Source of the DNA: Streptomyces sp. TG1A-60
GTDB lineage: Bacteria > Actinomycetota > Actinomycetes > Streptomycetales > Streptomycetaceae
Length of the DNA stretch: 64,000 nucleotides
Assembly (NCBI RefSeq): GCF_037201975.1
Contig: NZ_CP147520.1
Span: 7,006,001-7,070,000 of the forward strand
Direction: 5' to 3'
Position 1 is the first letter of the stretch. Every line of letters begins with the position of its first letter. The position numbers and the translations under genes are program-made. Under the pieces are notes generated by a model. The model was not told the origin of the DNA. It made no database searches and saw only the letters and a program-made list of their open reading frames with translations. This document shows positions 51,352-60,174 of this stretch, in pieces.

Positions 51352-51893
51352 TCGCGCGCGCCGGAGCGGGCCCGCTGCGCGAACTCGTCGTCCTGCGGCA
51401 CGCCAAATCCGCCTGGCCCATCGGCGTACCCGACCACGAGCGGCCCCTGGCGCCGCGCGGCCGTCGCGACGCCCCCGCCGCCGGGCGGGCGCTCGCCGAC
51501 GCGGACTGGCTGCCCGACCTCGCCCTGTGCTCCACGGCCGTACGGGCGCGCCGGACCTGGGAGTTGGCCTCCGCGCAGTGGGGGACGCCGCCGCCCGTGC
51601 GGCACGACCGGCGGCTGTACGCGGCCGGTGTGCCGGAACTGCTCGACGTGGTGCGCGAGGTCCCCGATCAGGTGAGGACGCTGCTGCTCGTCGGCCACAA
51701 CCCCGCCCTGGAGGAACTGGTGCTGGACCTGGCCGGGGACGCCCTCGACGGCGCTCTGGACGACGTACGGGCCAAGTTCCCCACCTCGGCGATCGCGTTC
51801 CTCTCCTGGCACGGCGAGACCTGGGCCTCGCTCGCCCCCGGCACGGCCCTGCTGACGGACATGATCGTGGCCAGGGGCAAGAAGGAGGTGTGA
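51348..51893 (+). CDS. Phosphohistidine phosphatase SixA-type histidine phosphatase
   Basis: 181 aa. The histidine phosphatase motif LRHAKSAW carries R17 and the nucleophile H18, and the second histidine is in VGHNPALEELVLDLAGD. The pattern matches SixA, which removes phosphate from phosphohistidine in signalling proteins; broader phosphatase substrates are possible. The GTG start overlaps the CysS-like stop as GTGA, so the two are coupled. The IMPACT protein gene 58 bp downstream has its own -10 box. Confidence 0.85.
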   Translation: MIARAGAGPLRELVVLRHAKSAWPIGVPDHERPLAPRGRRDAPAAGRALADADWLPDLALCSTAVRARRTWELASAQWGTPPPVRHDRRLYAAGVPELLDVVREVPDQVRTLLLVGHNPALEELVLDLAGDALDGALDDVRAKFPTSAIAFLSWHGETWASLAPGTALLTDMIVARGKKEV

Positions 51894-51939
51894 CCGGGTG
51901 CCGGACGGTGCTTCGCGCGGGCGCGCGCCGGCCTGCGCA

Positions 51940-51945
51940 TAGGGT
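51940..51945 (+). promoter_or_regulatory. -10 element of the IMPACT-family gene
   Basis: TAGGGT ends six bases before ATG 51952; leaderless arrangement, the same hexamer as at 1809. Confidence 0.45.
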
Positions 51946-51951
51946 GGCCGG

Positions 51952-52578
51952 ATGCAGGACGAGTACCGCACCGTCGCCCGCGCCGGCGTGCACGAGACCG
52001 AGGTCAACCGTTCCCGCTTCCTGTGCGCGCTCGCCCCGGCCGCCACCGAGCGGGAGGCCCAGGACTTCGTCGCCGCCGTCCGCAAGGAGCACGCCGCCGC
52101 CACGCACAACTGCTACGCGTACGTCATCGGCGCCGACGCGGCCGTCCAGAAGGCGAGCGACGACGGCGAGCCCGGCGGCACGGCCGGCGCCCCCATGCTG
52201 CAGATGCTGCTGCGCCGGGACATGCGGTACGTCGTCGCCGTCGTCACCCGGTACTACGGCGGCGTCAAGCTCGGCGCCGGCGGTCTCATCAGGGCGTACG
52301 GCGGTGCGGTGGGCGAGGCGCTGGACACCCTCGGCACCCGCACGCGCCGACGCTTCCGGCTGGCCACGGTGACCGTCGACCACCAGCGTGCCGGCAAGGT
52401 GGAGAACGACCTGCGGTCCACCGGACACGAGGTCCGTGACGTGCGCTACGGCGAGGCCGTGACCATCGAGATCGCACTGCCCGACGCCGGCGTGGACGCC
52501 TTCCGCGCCTGGCTCGCCGGCATCACCGCGGGCACGGCCGGGTTCGAACTCGGGGCGGAGGCGTACGGGGACGCGTAG
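51952..52578 (+). CDS. YigZ/IMPACT family protein
   Basis: 208 aa. The IMPACT core includes EVNRSRFLCALAPAATEREA, then HNCYAYVIG, DDGEPGGTAGAPMLQMLLRR and YYGGVKLGAGGLIRAYG, all diagnostic. The C-terminal DUF1949-type domain (VDHQRAGKVENDLRSTGHEV) follows. Members bind nucleic acids or regulate translation factors, and the bacterial role is unsettled. The start looks leaderless. Tandem repeats follow downstream, before sbcD. Confidence 0.9.
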   Translation: MQDEYRTVARAGVHETEVNRSRFLCALAPAATEREAQDFVAAVRKEHAAATHNCYAYVIGADAAVQKASDDGEPGGTAGAPMLQMLLRRDMRYVVAVVTRYYGGVKLGAGGLIRAYGGAVGEALDTLGTRTRRRFRLATVTVDHQRAGKVENDLRSTGHEVRDVRYGEAVTIEIALPDAGVDAFRAWLAGITAGTAGFELGAEAYGDA

Positions 52579-52617
52579 GCGCGAAGCCCCGGCGCTCGCC
52601 CGCGCGACCGAACCTCC

Positions 52618-52656
52618 TGATTCCTCTCGCATCCGGTTGATTCCTCTCGCATCCGG
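52618..52656 (+). repeat. Two 19-bp direct repeats upstream of sbcD
   Basis: TGATTCCTCTCGCATCCGG occurs exactly twice, with a 1-bp gap and a 20-bp period (two helical turns). It sits 137 bp before sbcD. No other copy was seen in the window. It may be a regulator site or a replication slippage product. Confidence 0.6.
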
Positions 52657-52792
52657 CATGTGCGGCGATTCGTTGCCGATCGCCGCGACAGAACGGGGTT
52701 TGTGAGAGATCGGGTTCTCGCAGGCGTTAGCGTGGTCGGTGCCAGGATGGTGGAGGGGTCGTAGGGGGAGACGTGCGGGTCGGAGCGGTTTC

Positions 52793-53956
52793 TTGAGAGT
52801 GCTGCACACTTCCGACTGGCATCTCGGTCGGGCGTTCCACCGGGTGAACATGCTCGACGCGCAGGCCGGGTTCATCGGTCACCTCGTCACGACCGTGCGG
52901 GAGCGTGCCGTGGACGCGGTGGTCGTGTCCGGTGACGTCTACGACCGGGCGGTGCCGCCGCTGGCCGCCGTCGAGCTCTTCGACGACGCCCTCCACCGCC
53001 TGGCCGAGCTGGGCGTCCCCACGGTGATGATCTCCGGGAACCACGACTCGGCACGGCGGTTGGGCGTCGGCGCGGGCCTGATCGGCCGGGCGGGCATCCA
53101 TCTGCGGACCGCGGCCTCCGCGGCCGGGACCCCGGTGACCTTGCCGGACGCCCACGGCGACGTCGCTTTCTACGGGCTGCCGTATCTTGAACCCGCCCTG
53201 GTGAAGGACGAGTTCGGGGTGGAGAAAGCGGGTCACGAGGCGGTGCTCGCCGCCGCCATGGACCGCGTCCGGGCGGACCTGGCCACGCGCGCGGCGGGCA
53301 CCCGTTCCGTCGTCCTGGCCCATGCGTTCGTGACCGGTGGCGCGCCCAGCGACAGCGAGCGGGACATCTCCGTCGGCGGGGTCTCCTCCGTGCCCGCCGG
53401 GATCTTCGACGGCGTCGACTACGTGGCACTGGGCCATCTGCACGGCAGCCAGACCATCACCGACCGTGTGCGCTACTCGGGCTCCCCGCTGCCGTACTCC
53501 TTCTCGGAGACCGACCACCGCAAGACCATGTGGCTGGTGGACCTCGGAGCCGACGGCTCGGTCGACGCCGAGCGGATCGACTGCCCGGTACCGCGCGCGC
53601 TCGCCCGGATCCGCGGGCGGTTGGACGACCTGGTCGCCGACCCCGAGCTGGCGCGGCACGAGGAGGCATGGGTCGAGGCCACCCTCACCGACCCGGTGCG
53701 CCCCGCCGAGCCCATGGCCCGGCTTTGCGAACGCTTCCCGCACACGCTCAGCCTCGTCTTCGACCCCGAGCGCGTTCCCGGCGACCCGGACGTCTCCTAC
53801 GCCCGGCGCCTCGCCGGCCGCGACGACCAGCAGATCGCGGAGGACTTCGTGGCCCACGTCCGCGGCGCCGGTCCCGACGCGCACGAACAGACCGTGCTCA
53901 GGGACGCGTTCGACGCCGTACGGGCCGACGAGACGGTCCGGGAGGTCGCCCGATGA
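52793..53956 (+). CDS. sbcD: Exonuclease SbcD (Mre11-like)
   Basis: 387 aa from TTG 52793, chosen because GGAG lies seven bases upstream and family proteins begin at this point (LRVLHTSDWHLGRAFHRV). The metallophosphoesterase motifs are HTSDWHLG, VVSGDVYDRA, ISGNHDSARR, VLAHAF and GHLHGS. With SbcC it makes the SbcCD nuclease that cleaves hairpins and processes double-strand breaks. It lies 43 bp before sbcC. A possible -10 TAGCGT lies at 52726-52731. The earlier in-frame start at 52739 adds a 18-residue basic tail and seems less likely. Confidence 0.93.
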   Translation: MRVLHTSDWHLGRAFHRVNMLDAQAGFIGHLVTTVRERAVDAVVVSGDVYDRAVPPLAAVELFDDALHRLAELGVPTVMISGNHDSARRLGVGAGLIGRAGIHLRTAASAAGTPVTLPDAHGDVAFYGLPYLEPALVKDEFGVEKAGHEAVLAAAMDRVRADLATRAAGTRSVVLAHAFVTGGAPSDSERDISVGGVSSVPAGIFDGVDYVALGHLHGSQTITDRVRYSGSPLPYSFSETDHRKTMWLVDLGADGSVDAERIDCPVPRALARIRGRLDDLVADPELARHEEAWVEATLTDPVRPAEPMARLCERFPHTLSLVFDPERVPGDPDVSYARRLAGRDDQQIAEDFVAHVRGAGPDAHEQTVLRDAFDAVRADETVREVAR

Positions 53957-53999
53957 GCCGCCCGCGCCGACTGCGCCGGACCGGTCCGGGAGGGACCCG

Positions 54000-56990
54000 A
54001 TGAGACTGCACCGGCTCGACATCACGGCCTTCGGCCCCTTCGGCGGTGCCCAGTCCGTCGACTTCGACGACCTCTCCACCGCCGGTCTCTTCCTGCTGCA
54101 CGGCCCGACCGGTGCCGGCAAGACCTCCGTCCTGGACGCGGTCTGCTACGCGCTGTACGGCTCGGTGCCGGGCGCCCGGCAGAGCGGTCAGGGCACGACC
54201 CTGCGCAGCGATCACGCGGACCCCGCGACGCGCACCGAGGTCCGCCTCGAACTGAGCGTCGCGGGACGCCGGCTGGAGGTCGCCCGGCAGCCGCCGTGGG
54301 AGCGTTCCAAAAAGCGTGGCACGGGCACCACGGTCGACAAGGCGCAGAGCCGGCTGCGCGAGTACGACGCGGGCACGGGCTCCTGGAAGGACCTCAGCCG
54401 CTCCCACCAGGAGATCGGCGAGGAGATCACCCAGGTCCTGGGGATGAGCCGCGAGCAGTTCTGCCAGGTCGTGCTGTTGCCGCAGGGCGACTTCGCGCGC
54501 TTCCTGCGCGCGGACGCCGAAGCACGGGGCCGGCTGCTCGGCCGGCTCTTCGACACCCACCGGTTCGCCGCCGTAGAGAAGCGGCTCGCCGACCGGCGCC
54601 GGGCCACCGAGGCCCAGGTGCGCGAGGGCGACGCGGAACTGCTCGCCGACGCCCACCGTATGCAGCAGGCGGCCGGGGAGGCGCCGGAACCGCCCGAGCC
54701 GGCGCCCGGCGACCCGGGGCTGGCCGAGGCCGTGCTGGAGTGGGCCGCCGTCGCCCGCAGCACCGCCCGCGAGCGGCAGACCATCGCGCACTGCGCCCGT
54801 GCGGCGGCGGAGTCGGCGCTGGCCGCGGCCGAGCGCGTGCTGGAGGACGTACGTGAAGTCGCGCGGCTGCAGGGGCGGTTCGCGCAGGCGCGGGAGCGGG
54901 CCGAGCGGCTGGAGGAGCGGGCGGAGGCCCACCGGGAGGACCGGGCGCGGATGGAGCGGGCCCGCAAGGCCGAGACCGTGGCTCCCGCGCTGGAGCTGAG
55001 GGACGCGGCCGAGGCCGAGCACCGGCGCGCCGGCGTGGAGGAGGTACGCGCGCGCGGCGAACTGCCGCAGACGTACGCCGACGCCGGTGCCGCCGGGCTC
55101 GCGACCGCCGCACGGAAGGCCGCCGAGGAACTGGGCGGGCTGGAGTCGGCCCGCCGTGCCGAGCGGCGGCTGGCCGAACTGGTCGCCGAACGCGCGGAGC
55201 TGGACGGCGAGGAACGGGCCGACGAGGACGTCCTCCAGGACACCGAAGGCTGGCTGGCCAAGTGGGAGACCACCCAGGCGGACCTGCGGTCCCGCATCGA
55301 GTCCGCCCAGGAGGCCGCAACCCGGGCCGAACAGCTCGCCGTGCGGCGGGAACCCGCCGAGCAGCGGCTCAGCGCCGCCCGTCAGCGTGACAGGTTCGCC
55401 CGGGACGCCGACGAGGCCCAGGCGCGTGTCCTGCGGCTGGCCGAGCGCGCGGTCGAGGCGCGCGCCCACTGGCTCGACCTCAAGGAACAGCGTCTGCTGG
55501 GCATCGCGGCGGAACTCGCCGCCGGGCTCGTCGACGGCCGGCCGTGCGCCGTCTGCGGCGGCACCGAACACCCCGAGCCCGCCCAGAAGGTCGCCGGACA
55601 CGTGGACCGCGAGACGGAGGAGCGTGCGCTCGCCGCGTTCCAGCGGGCCGACGAGGAGCGGGCCGAGGCCGAGCGGCAACTCGCTCTCGTGCAGCGGGCG
55701 TTGGCCGCAGCCGGCGCCGAGGCCGGGGACGCGCCGACCGAACGCCTCGCCGCGCTGGTGAAGGAGCTGGAGGAGGAGTACGCGCGGGCGCGCCGGGGTG
55801 CCTCCCTGCTGCACCCTGCGCGCGAGGCCCTGCTGCACGCCGAACAGGAGCGCGACCGGCGGACCGCCGCGCAGCGGGAGGCGGCCGTCAGGGCCGCGTC
55901 CCGCACCACCCGGCGGGATGCGCTGGAGCGAGAACGGGTCGCGCTGGAGGGGGAGCTGGCGCAGGCGCGGGGTGACGCCGAAAGTGTGGCCGCGCGGGCC
56001 GCGCAACTGGAGCGGACGGCCGGACTCCTGACCGAGGCCGCCGAGGCCGCGCGGGCCGCAGGCGACAGCGCGCAGCGGCTCAAGGACGCCGACGCGCGGC
56101 TCGCCGACGCGGCCTTCCGCGCCGGGTTCGACACCCCGCAGGCCGCGGCCACCGCCCTCCTCGACGACGCCGCCCACCGGGACCTGCGACACCGTCTCGA
56201 CGCCTGGCAGTCGGAGGAGGCGGCCGTGCGGGGCGTGCTCGCCGAGGCCGACACGGCAGCCGCCGCCCAGCAGCCGCCCGCCGACCTCGCGACGGCCGAG
56301 CGGGACGCCGCAGCCGCCGCCCGGCGGCTCCAGGACACCGTCTCCGCGTGGGACGCCGCCGAGCGGCGCCGCGCCGAACTCGACCGGCTGTCCGCGCGGG
56401 CCACCGTCTCCGTACGCCGACTGGCACCGCTGCGTGAGGAGTACGATCGCGTCGCCCGCATGGCCTCACTCGCGGCCGGCACCTCGGCGGACAACGAGCG
56501 CAGGATGCGCCTGGAGTCCTACGTGCTCGCCGCGCGCCTGGAACAGGTCGCCGCCGCCGCGACCGTACGGCTGAAGCGCATGTCCTCCGGCCGCTACACC
56601 CTCGTGCACTCCGACGACCGGGCCGGACGGGGCCGCAGCGGGCTCGGACTGCACGTCGTGGACGCGTGGACCGGCCGGGAGCGCGACACGGCCACGCTCT
56701 CCGGCGGCGAGACGTTCTTCGCCTCGCTCGCGCTCGCCCTCGGCCTCGCCGACGTGGTCACCGACGAGGCGGGCGGCGTACGTCTGGACACCCTCTTCAT
56801 CGACGAGGGGTTCGGCAGCCTCGACGACCAGACCCTCGACGAGGTCCTCGACGTCCTCGACTCGCTCCGCGAACGCGACCGCAGCGTCGGCATCGTCAGC
56901 CACGTGGCCGACCTGCGGCGGCGCATCCACGCGCAACTGGAGATCGTCAAGGGGCGGACGGGGTCGGTGGTCCGGCAGCGCGGTCAGTGA
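54000..56990 (+). CDS. sbcC: Exonuclease subunit SbcC (Rad50-like)
   Basis: 996 aa from ATG 54000, with GGGAGGG upstream. Order of parts: Walker A GPTGAGKTSVLD, Q-loop VVLLPQGDFARFL, a long coiled coil, the zinc hook CAVC (C516, C519), the returning coil, ABC signature LSGGETFFASLAL, Walker B TLFIDEGFGSLD and the H-loop VSHVADLRRR. It is the ATPase of SbcCD. It lies directly after sbcD and probably shares its transcript. The coil is very rich in Arg/Ala/Glu. Confidence 0.95.
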   Translation: MRLHRLDITAFGPFGGAQSVDFDDLSTAGLFLLHGPTGAGKTSVLDAVCYALYGSVPGARQSGQGTTLRSDHADPATRTEVRLELSVAGRRLEVARQPPWERSKKRGTGTTVDKAQSRLREYDAGTGSWKDLSRSHQEIGEEITQVLGMSREQFCQVVLLPQGDFARFLRADAEARGRLLGRLFDTHRFAAVEKRLADRRRATEAQVREGDAELLADAHRMQQAAGEAPEPPEPAPGDPGLAEAVLEWAAVARSTARERQTIAHCARAAAESALAAAERVLEDVREVARLQGRFAQARERAERLEERAEAHREDRARMERARKAETVAPALELRDAAEAEHRRAGVEEVRARGELPQTYADAGAAGLATAARKAAEELGGLESARRAERRLAELVAERAELDGEERADEDVLQDTEGWLAKWETTQADLRSRIESAQEAATRAEQLAVRREPAEQRLSAARQRDRFARDADEAQARVLRLAERAVEARAHWLDLKEQRLLGIAAELAAGLVDGRPCAVCGGTEHPEPAQKVAGHVDRETEERALAAFQRADEERAEAERQLALVQRALAAAGAEAGDAPTERLAALVKELEEEYARARRGASLLHPAREALLHAEQERDRRTAAQREAAVRAASRTTRRDALERERVALEGELAQARGDAESVAARAAQLERTAGLLTEAAEAARAAGDSAQRLKDADARLADAAFRAGFDTPQAAATALLDDAAHRDLRHRLDAWQSEEAAVRGVLAEADTAAAAQQPPADLATAERDAAAAARRLQDTVSAWDAAERRRAELDRLSARATVSVRRLAPLREEYDRVARMASLAAGTSADNERRMRLESYVLAARLEQVAAAATVRLKRMSSGRYTLVHSDDRAGRGRSGLGLHVVDAWTGRERDTATLSGGETFFASLALALGLADVVTDEAGGVRLDTLFIDEGFGSLDDQTLDEVLDVLDSLRERDRSVGIVSHVADLRRRIHAQLEIVKGRTGSVVRQRGQ

Positions 56991-57217
56991 CCGAGGGGCC
57001 GTTCGGGGGAGCGGCGAGGAGAGTGGACGACACTCGTCGTCACCGACCACAGTGCGCCGATCGCGCCCGACACCTCCTCCGGTCGTCGCACCCGCTGGGT
57101 CACGGGACTCGCCGACGACCGCGCCGGTGGACGCCGAGCACGGCGGTTGCTGACGATCTGTCAAAAGGCTGAGGGGTGGTGAGCCAGGCCCCCATCCCGC
57201 ACGTGTAGCTTCGGGGC

Positions 57218-57742
57218 ATGGCTCGATACGTGAATGCGGTGGTTGCCGATGCGGTGCGGTGGGTGGGGTCGAGCGGCGGACCGCTCATCGCGATACCCGA
57301 AGCGGTACTGCCGTTCTGGGCGGGCGCCGACGGCGACGAGACGTCGTCCGACCACGACCGGGCCTGCGGCGTCGACGGACACCTCGGCCTCCTGCCGGTC
57401 GGCGACAGCCGCGCCCTGGTCCTCGGCCCCGAAGGCGCCCCCACCGCCTACCTGCCCGAGCACGGCACCTTCGTACGCCGGTACGCGGCCGGCCGCGAGA
57501 CCGAACTCCTCGTGGACGTGCCGGCGGCACTCGACGCGGCGGTCTGGGGGCCGGAGACGCGGTGGAGGGTGCCGGGACCGGTCGTCCTGTTCGACGCGGC
57601 CCGGCCCGGGGGCGCCTTCCGGGACACGGACCATGTACGGGTGGAGCTGGACCCCGGGCGGTACGGGGTCCGCGCCGCGTCCGTCTCGACGGGGCCGGAG
57701 ACCTGGCTCGGCCTCGTCCGGGTGAGACCTCTGACGGACTGA
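57218..57742 (+). CDS. Imm21-like immunity protein family
   Basis: 174 aa. WVGSSGGPLIAIPEAVLPFW at the N-terminus, with RACGVDGHLGLLPVGDSRAL and VLGPEGAPTAYLPEHGTFVR, matches the immunity protein 21 family. Such proteins neutralise polymorphic toxins in other bacteria. No toxin gene is near, so it may be an orphan or have another role. TAGCTT ends six bases before the ATG, a leaderless arrangement. Confidence is moderate because the family is broad in Streptomyces. Confidence 0.7.
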   Translation: MARYVNAVVADAVRWVGSSGGPLIAIPEAVLPFWAGADGDETSSDHDRACGVDGHLGLLPVGDSRALVLGPEGAPTAYLPEHGTFVRRYAAGRETELLVDVPAALDAAVWGPETRWRVPGPVVLFDAARPGGAFRDTDHVRVELDPGRYGVRAASVSTGPETWLGLVRVRPLTD

Positions 57743-57744
57743 AC

Positions 57745-57777
57745 CGACGCGGCGGCCGGGCCAGGCCGGCCGCGTCG
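57745..57777. terminator. Hairpin between convergent genes
   Basis: CGACGCGGC and GCCGCGTCG form a perfect 9-bp stem with a 15-nt loop between the Imm21-like gene and the DUF885 gene. It may serve both strands. Confidence 0.6.
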
Positions 57778-57799
57778 CGGTGGGCCCGGCCGGCCCGGC

Positions 57800-59497
57800 T
57801 CACAGCCGGGACAGCTCGTCCACCAGATCGTCCAGGCCCAGGGACCCCTGGGACAGCGCGGCCATGTGCCAGGCCTTGGCGTCGAAGGCGTCGCCGTGGC
57901 GCCGCTTCGCGTTCTCACGGCCGAGGAGCCAGGCGCGCTCACCGAGCTTGTAGCCGATGGCCTGGCCCGGCATCGTCAGATAGCGCGTCAGCTCGCTCTC
58001 GACGTAGTCCGCGGGGCGGCTGCTGTGGGAGCCGAAGAACTCCTGCGCCAGATCGACGGTCCAGCGCTCGCCCGGGTGGAAGGGGGAGTCCGCCGGGATG
58101 TCCAGCTCCAGGTGCATGCCGATGTCGACGATGACCCGGGCCGCGCGCATCATCTGCGCGTCCAGGTAGCCGAGCCGCTCCTCCGCGTCCTTGAGGAAGC
58201 CCAACTCGTCCATGAGCCGCTCCGCGTACAGGGCCCAGCCCTCCGCGTTGGCGCTCACACCGCCGATGGTGGCCTGGTAGCGGGAGAGGTGGTCCTTCAC
58301 GTAGACCCACTGCGCGAGCTGCAGGTGATGCCCGGGGACGCCCTCGTGGTACCAGGTGGATACCAGGTCGTACACCGGGAAGCGGGTCGCGCCCATCGTC
58401 GGCAGCCAGGTGCGGCCGGGACGGGAGAAGTCCTCGGTCGGTGCCGAGTAGTACGGGGCCGCGGCGCCGCCCGGCGGGGCGATGCACGACTCGACCCTGC
58501 GCACCGGCTCCGCGAGGTCGAAGTGCGTGCCGTCCAGCGCCTTGATCGCCTCGTCCATCAGGGACTGCAGCCAGTCGCGGACCTCGTCGACGCCCTCGAT
58601 GTGCCGGCCGTGCTCGTCCAGATGCGCGAGCGCCACCCAGGGTGTCTCGGCGCCGGGCAGGATCTTCGCGGCCTCCCGTTCCATCTCGCCGAGCAGCCGG
58701 TGGAACTCGGTCCAGCCGTACGCGTACGCCTCGTCGAGGTCCGGGTCCGCCCCCGTGAAGTGGCGGACCAGCGTGGCGTAGCGCTCCCGGCCGACCGTGT
58801 TCGGCGCGCCCTCGACCGCCGGGGCGTACACGTCACGCATCCAGTCGTGCAGCTCGATCACCGCCCGCGTCGCCGCGCGGGCGGCCTCGTCGAGCTCGCC
58901 GCGCAGCGAGTCGGGGCCCGCCGCCGCGAAGTCCTCGAACCAGCCGCGTCCCGAGCCGTCGGTGTCCGCCCACTCGGCGAGCTGGCAGATGAACGTCGCG
59001 GTCGGGCGCGGGCCCGCGTACAGCCTGCGCTCCAGACCGAGCGCGAGGGACTCGCGGTAACCGGCGTACGCCGTCGGCACCGCCCGCAGCCGCTTCGCGA
59101 TCGCCGCCCAGTCCTCCTCGGTCTCGGCCGGCGTGATGGTGAAGACCTCGCGGACCTCGTGCGGCGGCGTCACCATGTTGCCGACCGCGCGCAGGCCCTC
59201 GTCGGCCTCGTGCACGGCCAGCTCCGCCGACAGCCGCTCGCGCAGCAGGCGTGCGCACCGGCGCTCGATGTCACTGTCCGCGCCGGGCTGCCGCTCCGCC
59301 TCGTCGAGCCGCGCGAGCGTCGTCCGGATCAGCTCCGCACGGGCCTCCCCGCCTGCCGGTGAGGTGTCCGGCAACCTGCTGGAACTCTCCTTCACGCCCA
59401 GATACGTACCGGTCACGGGGTCGAGGGCGATGAGGTCGTCGACGTACGCGTCGGCGACCTCGCGGGGCAGGGGGTTGGGACTCCTGGTGTCAGACAT
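57800..59497 (-). CDS. DUF885 family zinc metallopeptidase-like protein
   Basis: 565 aa, full length. The metal motif HEGVPGHH (H384, E385, H390) is intact, and the family glutamate lies in AEGWALYAERLMDELGFL (E419 region). No signal peptide, so cytoplasmic. DUF885 proteins are predicted peptidases with few characterised members; the physiological substrate is unknown. ATG 59497 has no clear ribosome site. It is convergent with the Imm21-like gene. Confidence 0.87.
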   Translation of the reverse strand: MSDTRSPNPLPREVADAYVDDLIALDPVTGTYLGVKESSSRLPDTSPAGGEARAELIRTTLARLDEAERQPGADSDIERRCARLLRERLSAELAVHEADEGLRAVGNMVTPPHEVREVFTITPAETEEDWAAIAKRLRAVPTAYAGYRESLALGLERRLYAGPRPTATFICQLAEWADTDGSGRGWFEDFAAAGPDSLRGELDEAARAATRAVIELHDWMRDVYAPAVEGAPNTVGRERYATLVRHFTGADPDLDEAYAYGWTEFHRLLGEMEREAAKILPGAETPWVALAHLDEHGRHIEGVDEVRDWLQSLMDEAIKALDGTHFDLAEPVRRVESCIAPPGGAAAPYYSAPTEDFSRPGRTWLPTMGATRFPVYDLVSTWYHEGVPGHHLQLAQWVYVKDHLSRYQATIGGVSANAEGWALYAERLMDELGFLKDAEERLGYLDAQMMRAARVIVDIGMHLELDIPADSPFHPGERWTVDLAQEFFGSHSSRPADYVESELTRYLTMPGQAIGYKLGERAWLLGRENAKRRHGDAFDAKAWHMAALSQGSLGLDDLVDELSRL

Positions 59498-59613
59498 GCC
59501 GACAATCCTGGTACGGCGACCGGGGCGGTGTCAGCTGCTTGACGGGCACTTGGGCCTTACGTCGGCCGGATTCCGCTCAGGGCGTGATCGGACTCATCGG
59601 GGCGTGACCGGCC

Positions 59614-60114
59614 TCAGGGCGCGCCCGGCGCGCTCCGGTCGGTGTCCGGCGGCAGCAGCGGTCCGCAGTCCCACTGCTGGAAGATCAACCGGGTCTCCAC
59701 CCGCGCCACCTCCCGCCGCGAGGTGAACTCGTCGAGGACCAGCCGCTGCAGATCCGCCATGTCCGCGACCGCGACATGCACGAGATAGTCGTCCGGCCCG
59801 GTGAGGTGGTAGACGGTCCGGGACTCCGGCAGCGCCCTGATCCGCTCCACGAACGGCCCCACCAGCTCCCGCCGATGCGGCCTGACCTGCACCGACAGCA
59901 GCGCCTCCAGCCCCCGCCCCAGTTTGGCCGGATCGAGCCGCAGCTGATGGCCGAGGATCACGCCCGCGCGCCGCAGCCGCGTCACCCGGTCCAGACAGGT
60001 CGACGGCGCGACCCCGACCTGCGCGGCGAGATCCCGGTACGTCGTCCGGGCGTCGTTCTGCAACAGCCGCAGAAGATGGAGATCCACCGGATCGAGTACG
60101 ACGGAATCGGACAT
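59614..60114 (-). CDS. Lrp/AsnC family regulator
   Basis: 166 aa. The helix-turn-helix (LDPVDLHLLRLLQNDARTTY, then RDLAAQVGVAPSTCLDRVTR) is followed by the RAM/AsnC ligand domain (GLEALLSVQVRPHRRELVGP, then HLTGPDDYLVHVAVADMADL). It probably senses an amino acid. It is divergent from the trans-sulfuration enzyme gene with 60 bp between, and TACGTT lies six bases before the ATG. Regulation of the divergent gene by sulfur amino acids is a reasonable inference. Confidence 0.9.
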   Translation of the reverse strand: MSDSVVLDPVDLHLLRLLQNDARTTYRDLAAQVGVAPSTCLDRVTRLRRAGVILGHQLRLDPAKLGRGLEALLSVQVRPHRRELVGPFVERIRALPESRTVYHLTGPDDYLVHVAVADMADLQRLVLDEFTSRREVARVETRLIFQQWDCGPLLPPDTDRSAPGAP

Positions 60115-60120
60115 TGCCCG

Positions 60121-60126
60121 AACGTA
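60121..60126 (-). promoter_or_regulatory. -10 element of the Lrp-type gene
   Basis: TACGTT on the minus strand lies six bases before the ATG at 60114; leaderless arrangement in the 60-bp divergent gap. Confidence 0.4.
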
Positions 60127-60174
60127 TCACGGTGTTCGATCCCCAGAACCCGGTCGATGTTCACTCTGGTGTCC

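Noticed and set aside
53898..56192. Long minus-strand frame opposite sbcC
   Set aside because: A shadow of the sbcC coding bias; Gly/Leu/Arg-rich with no recognisable domain.
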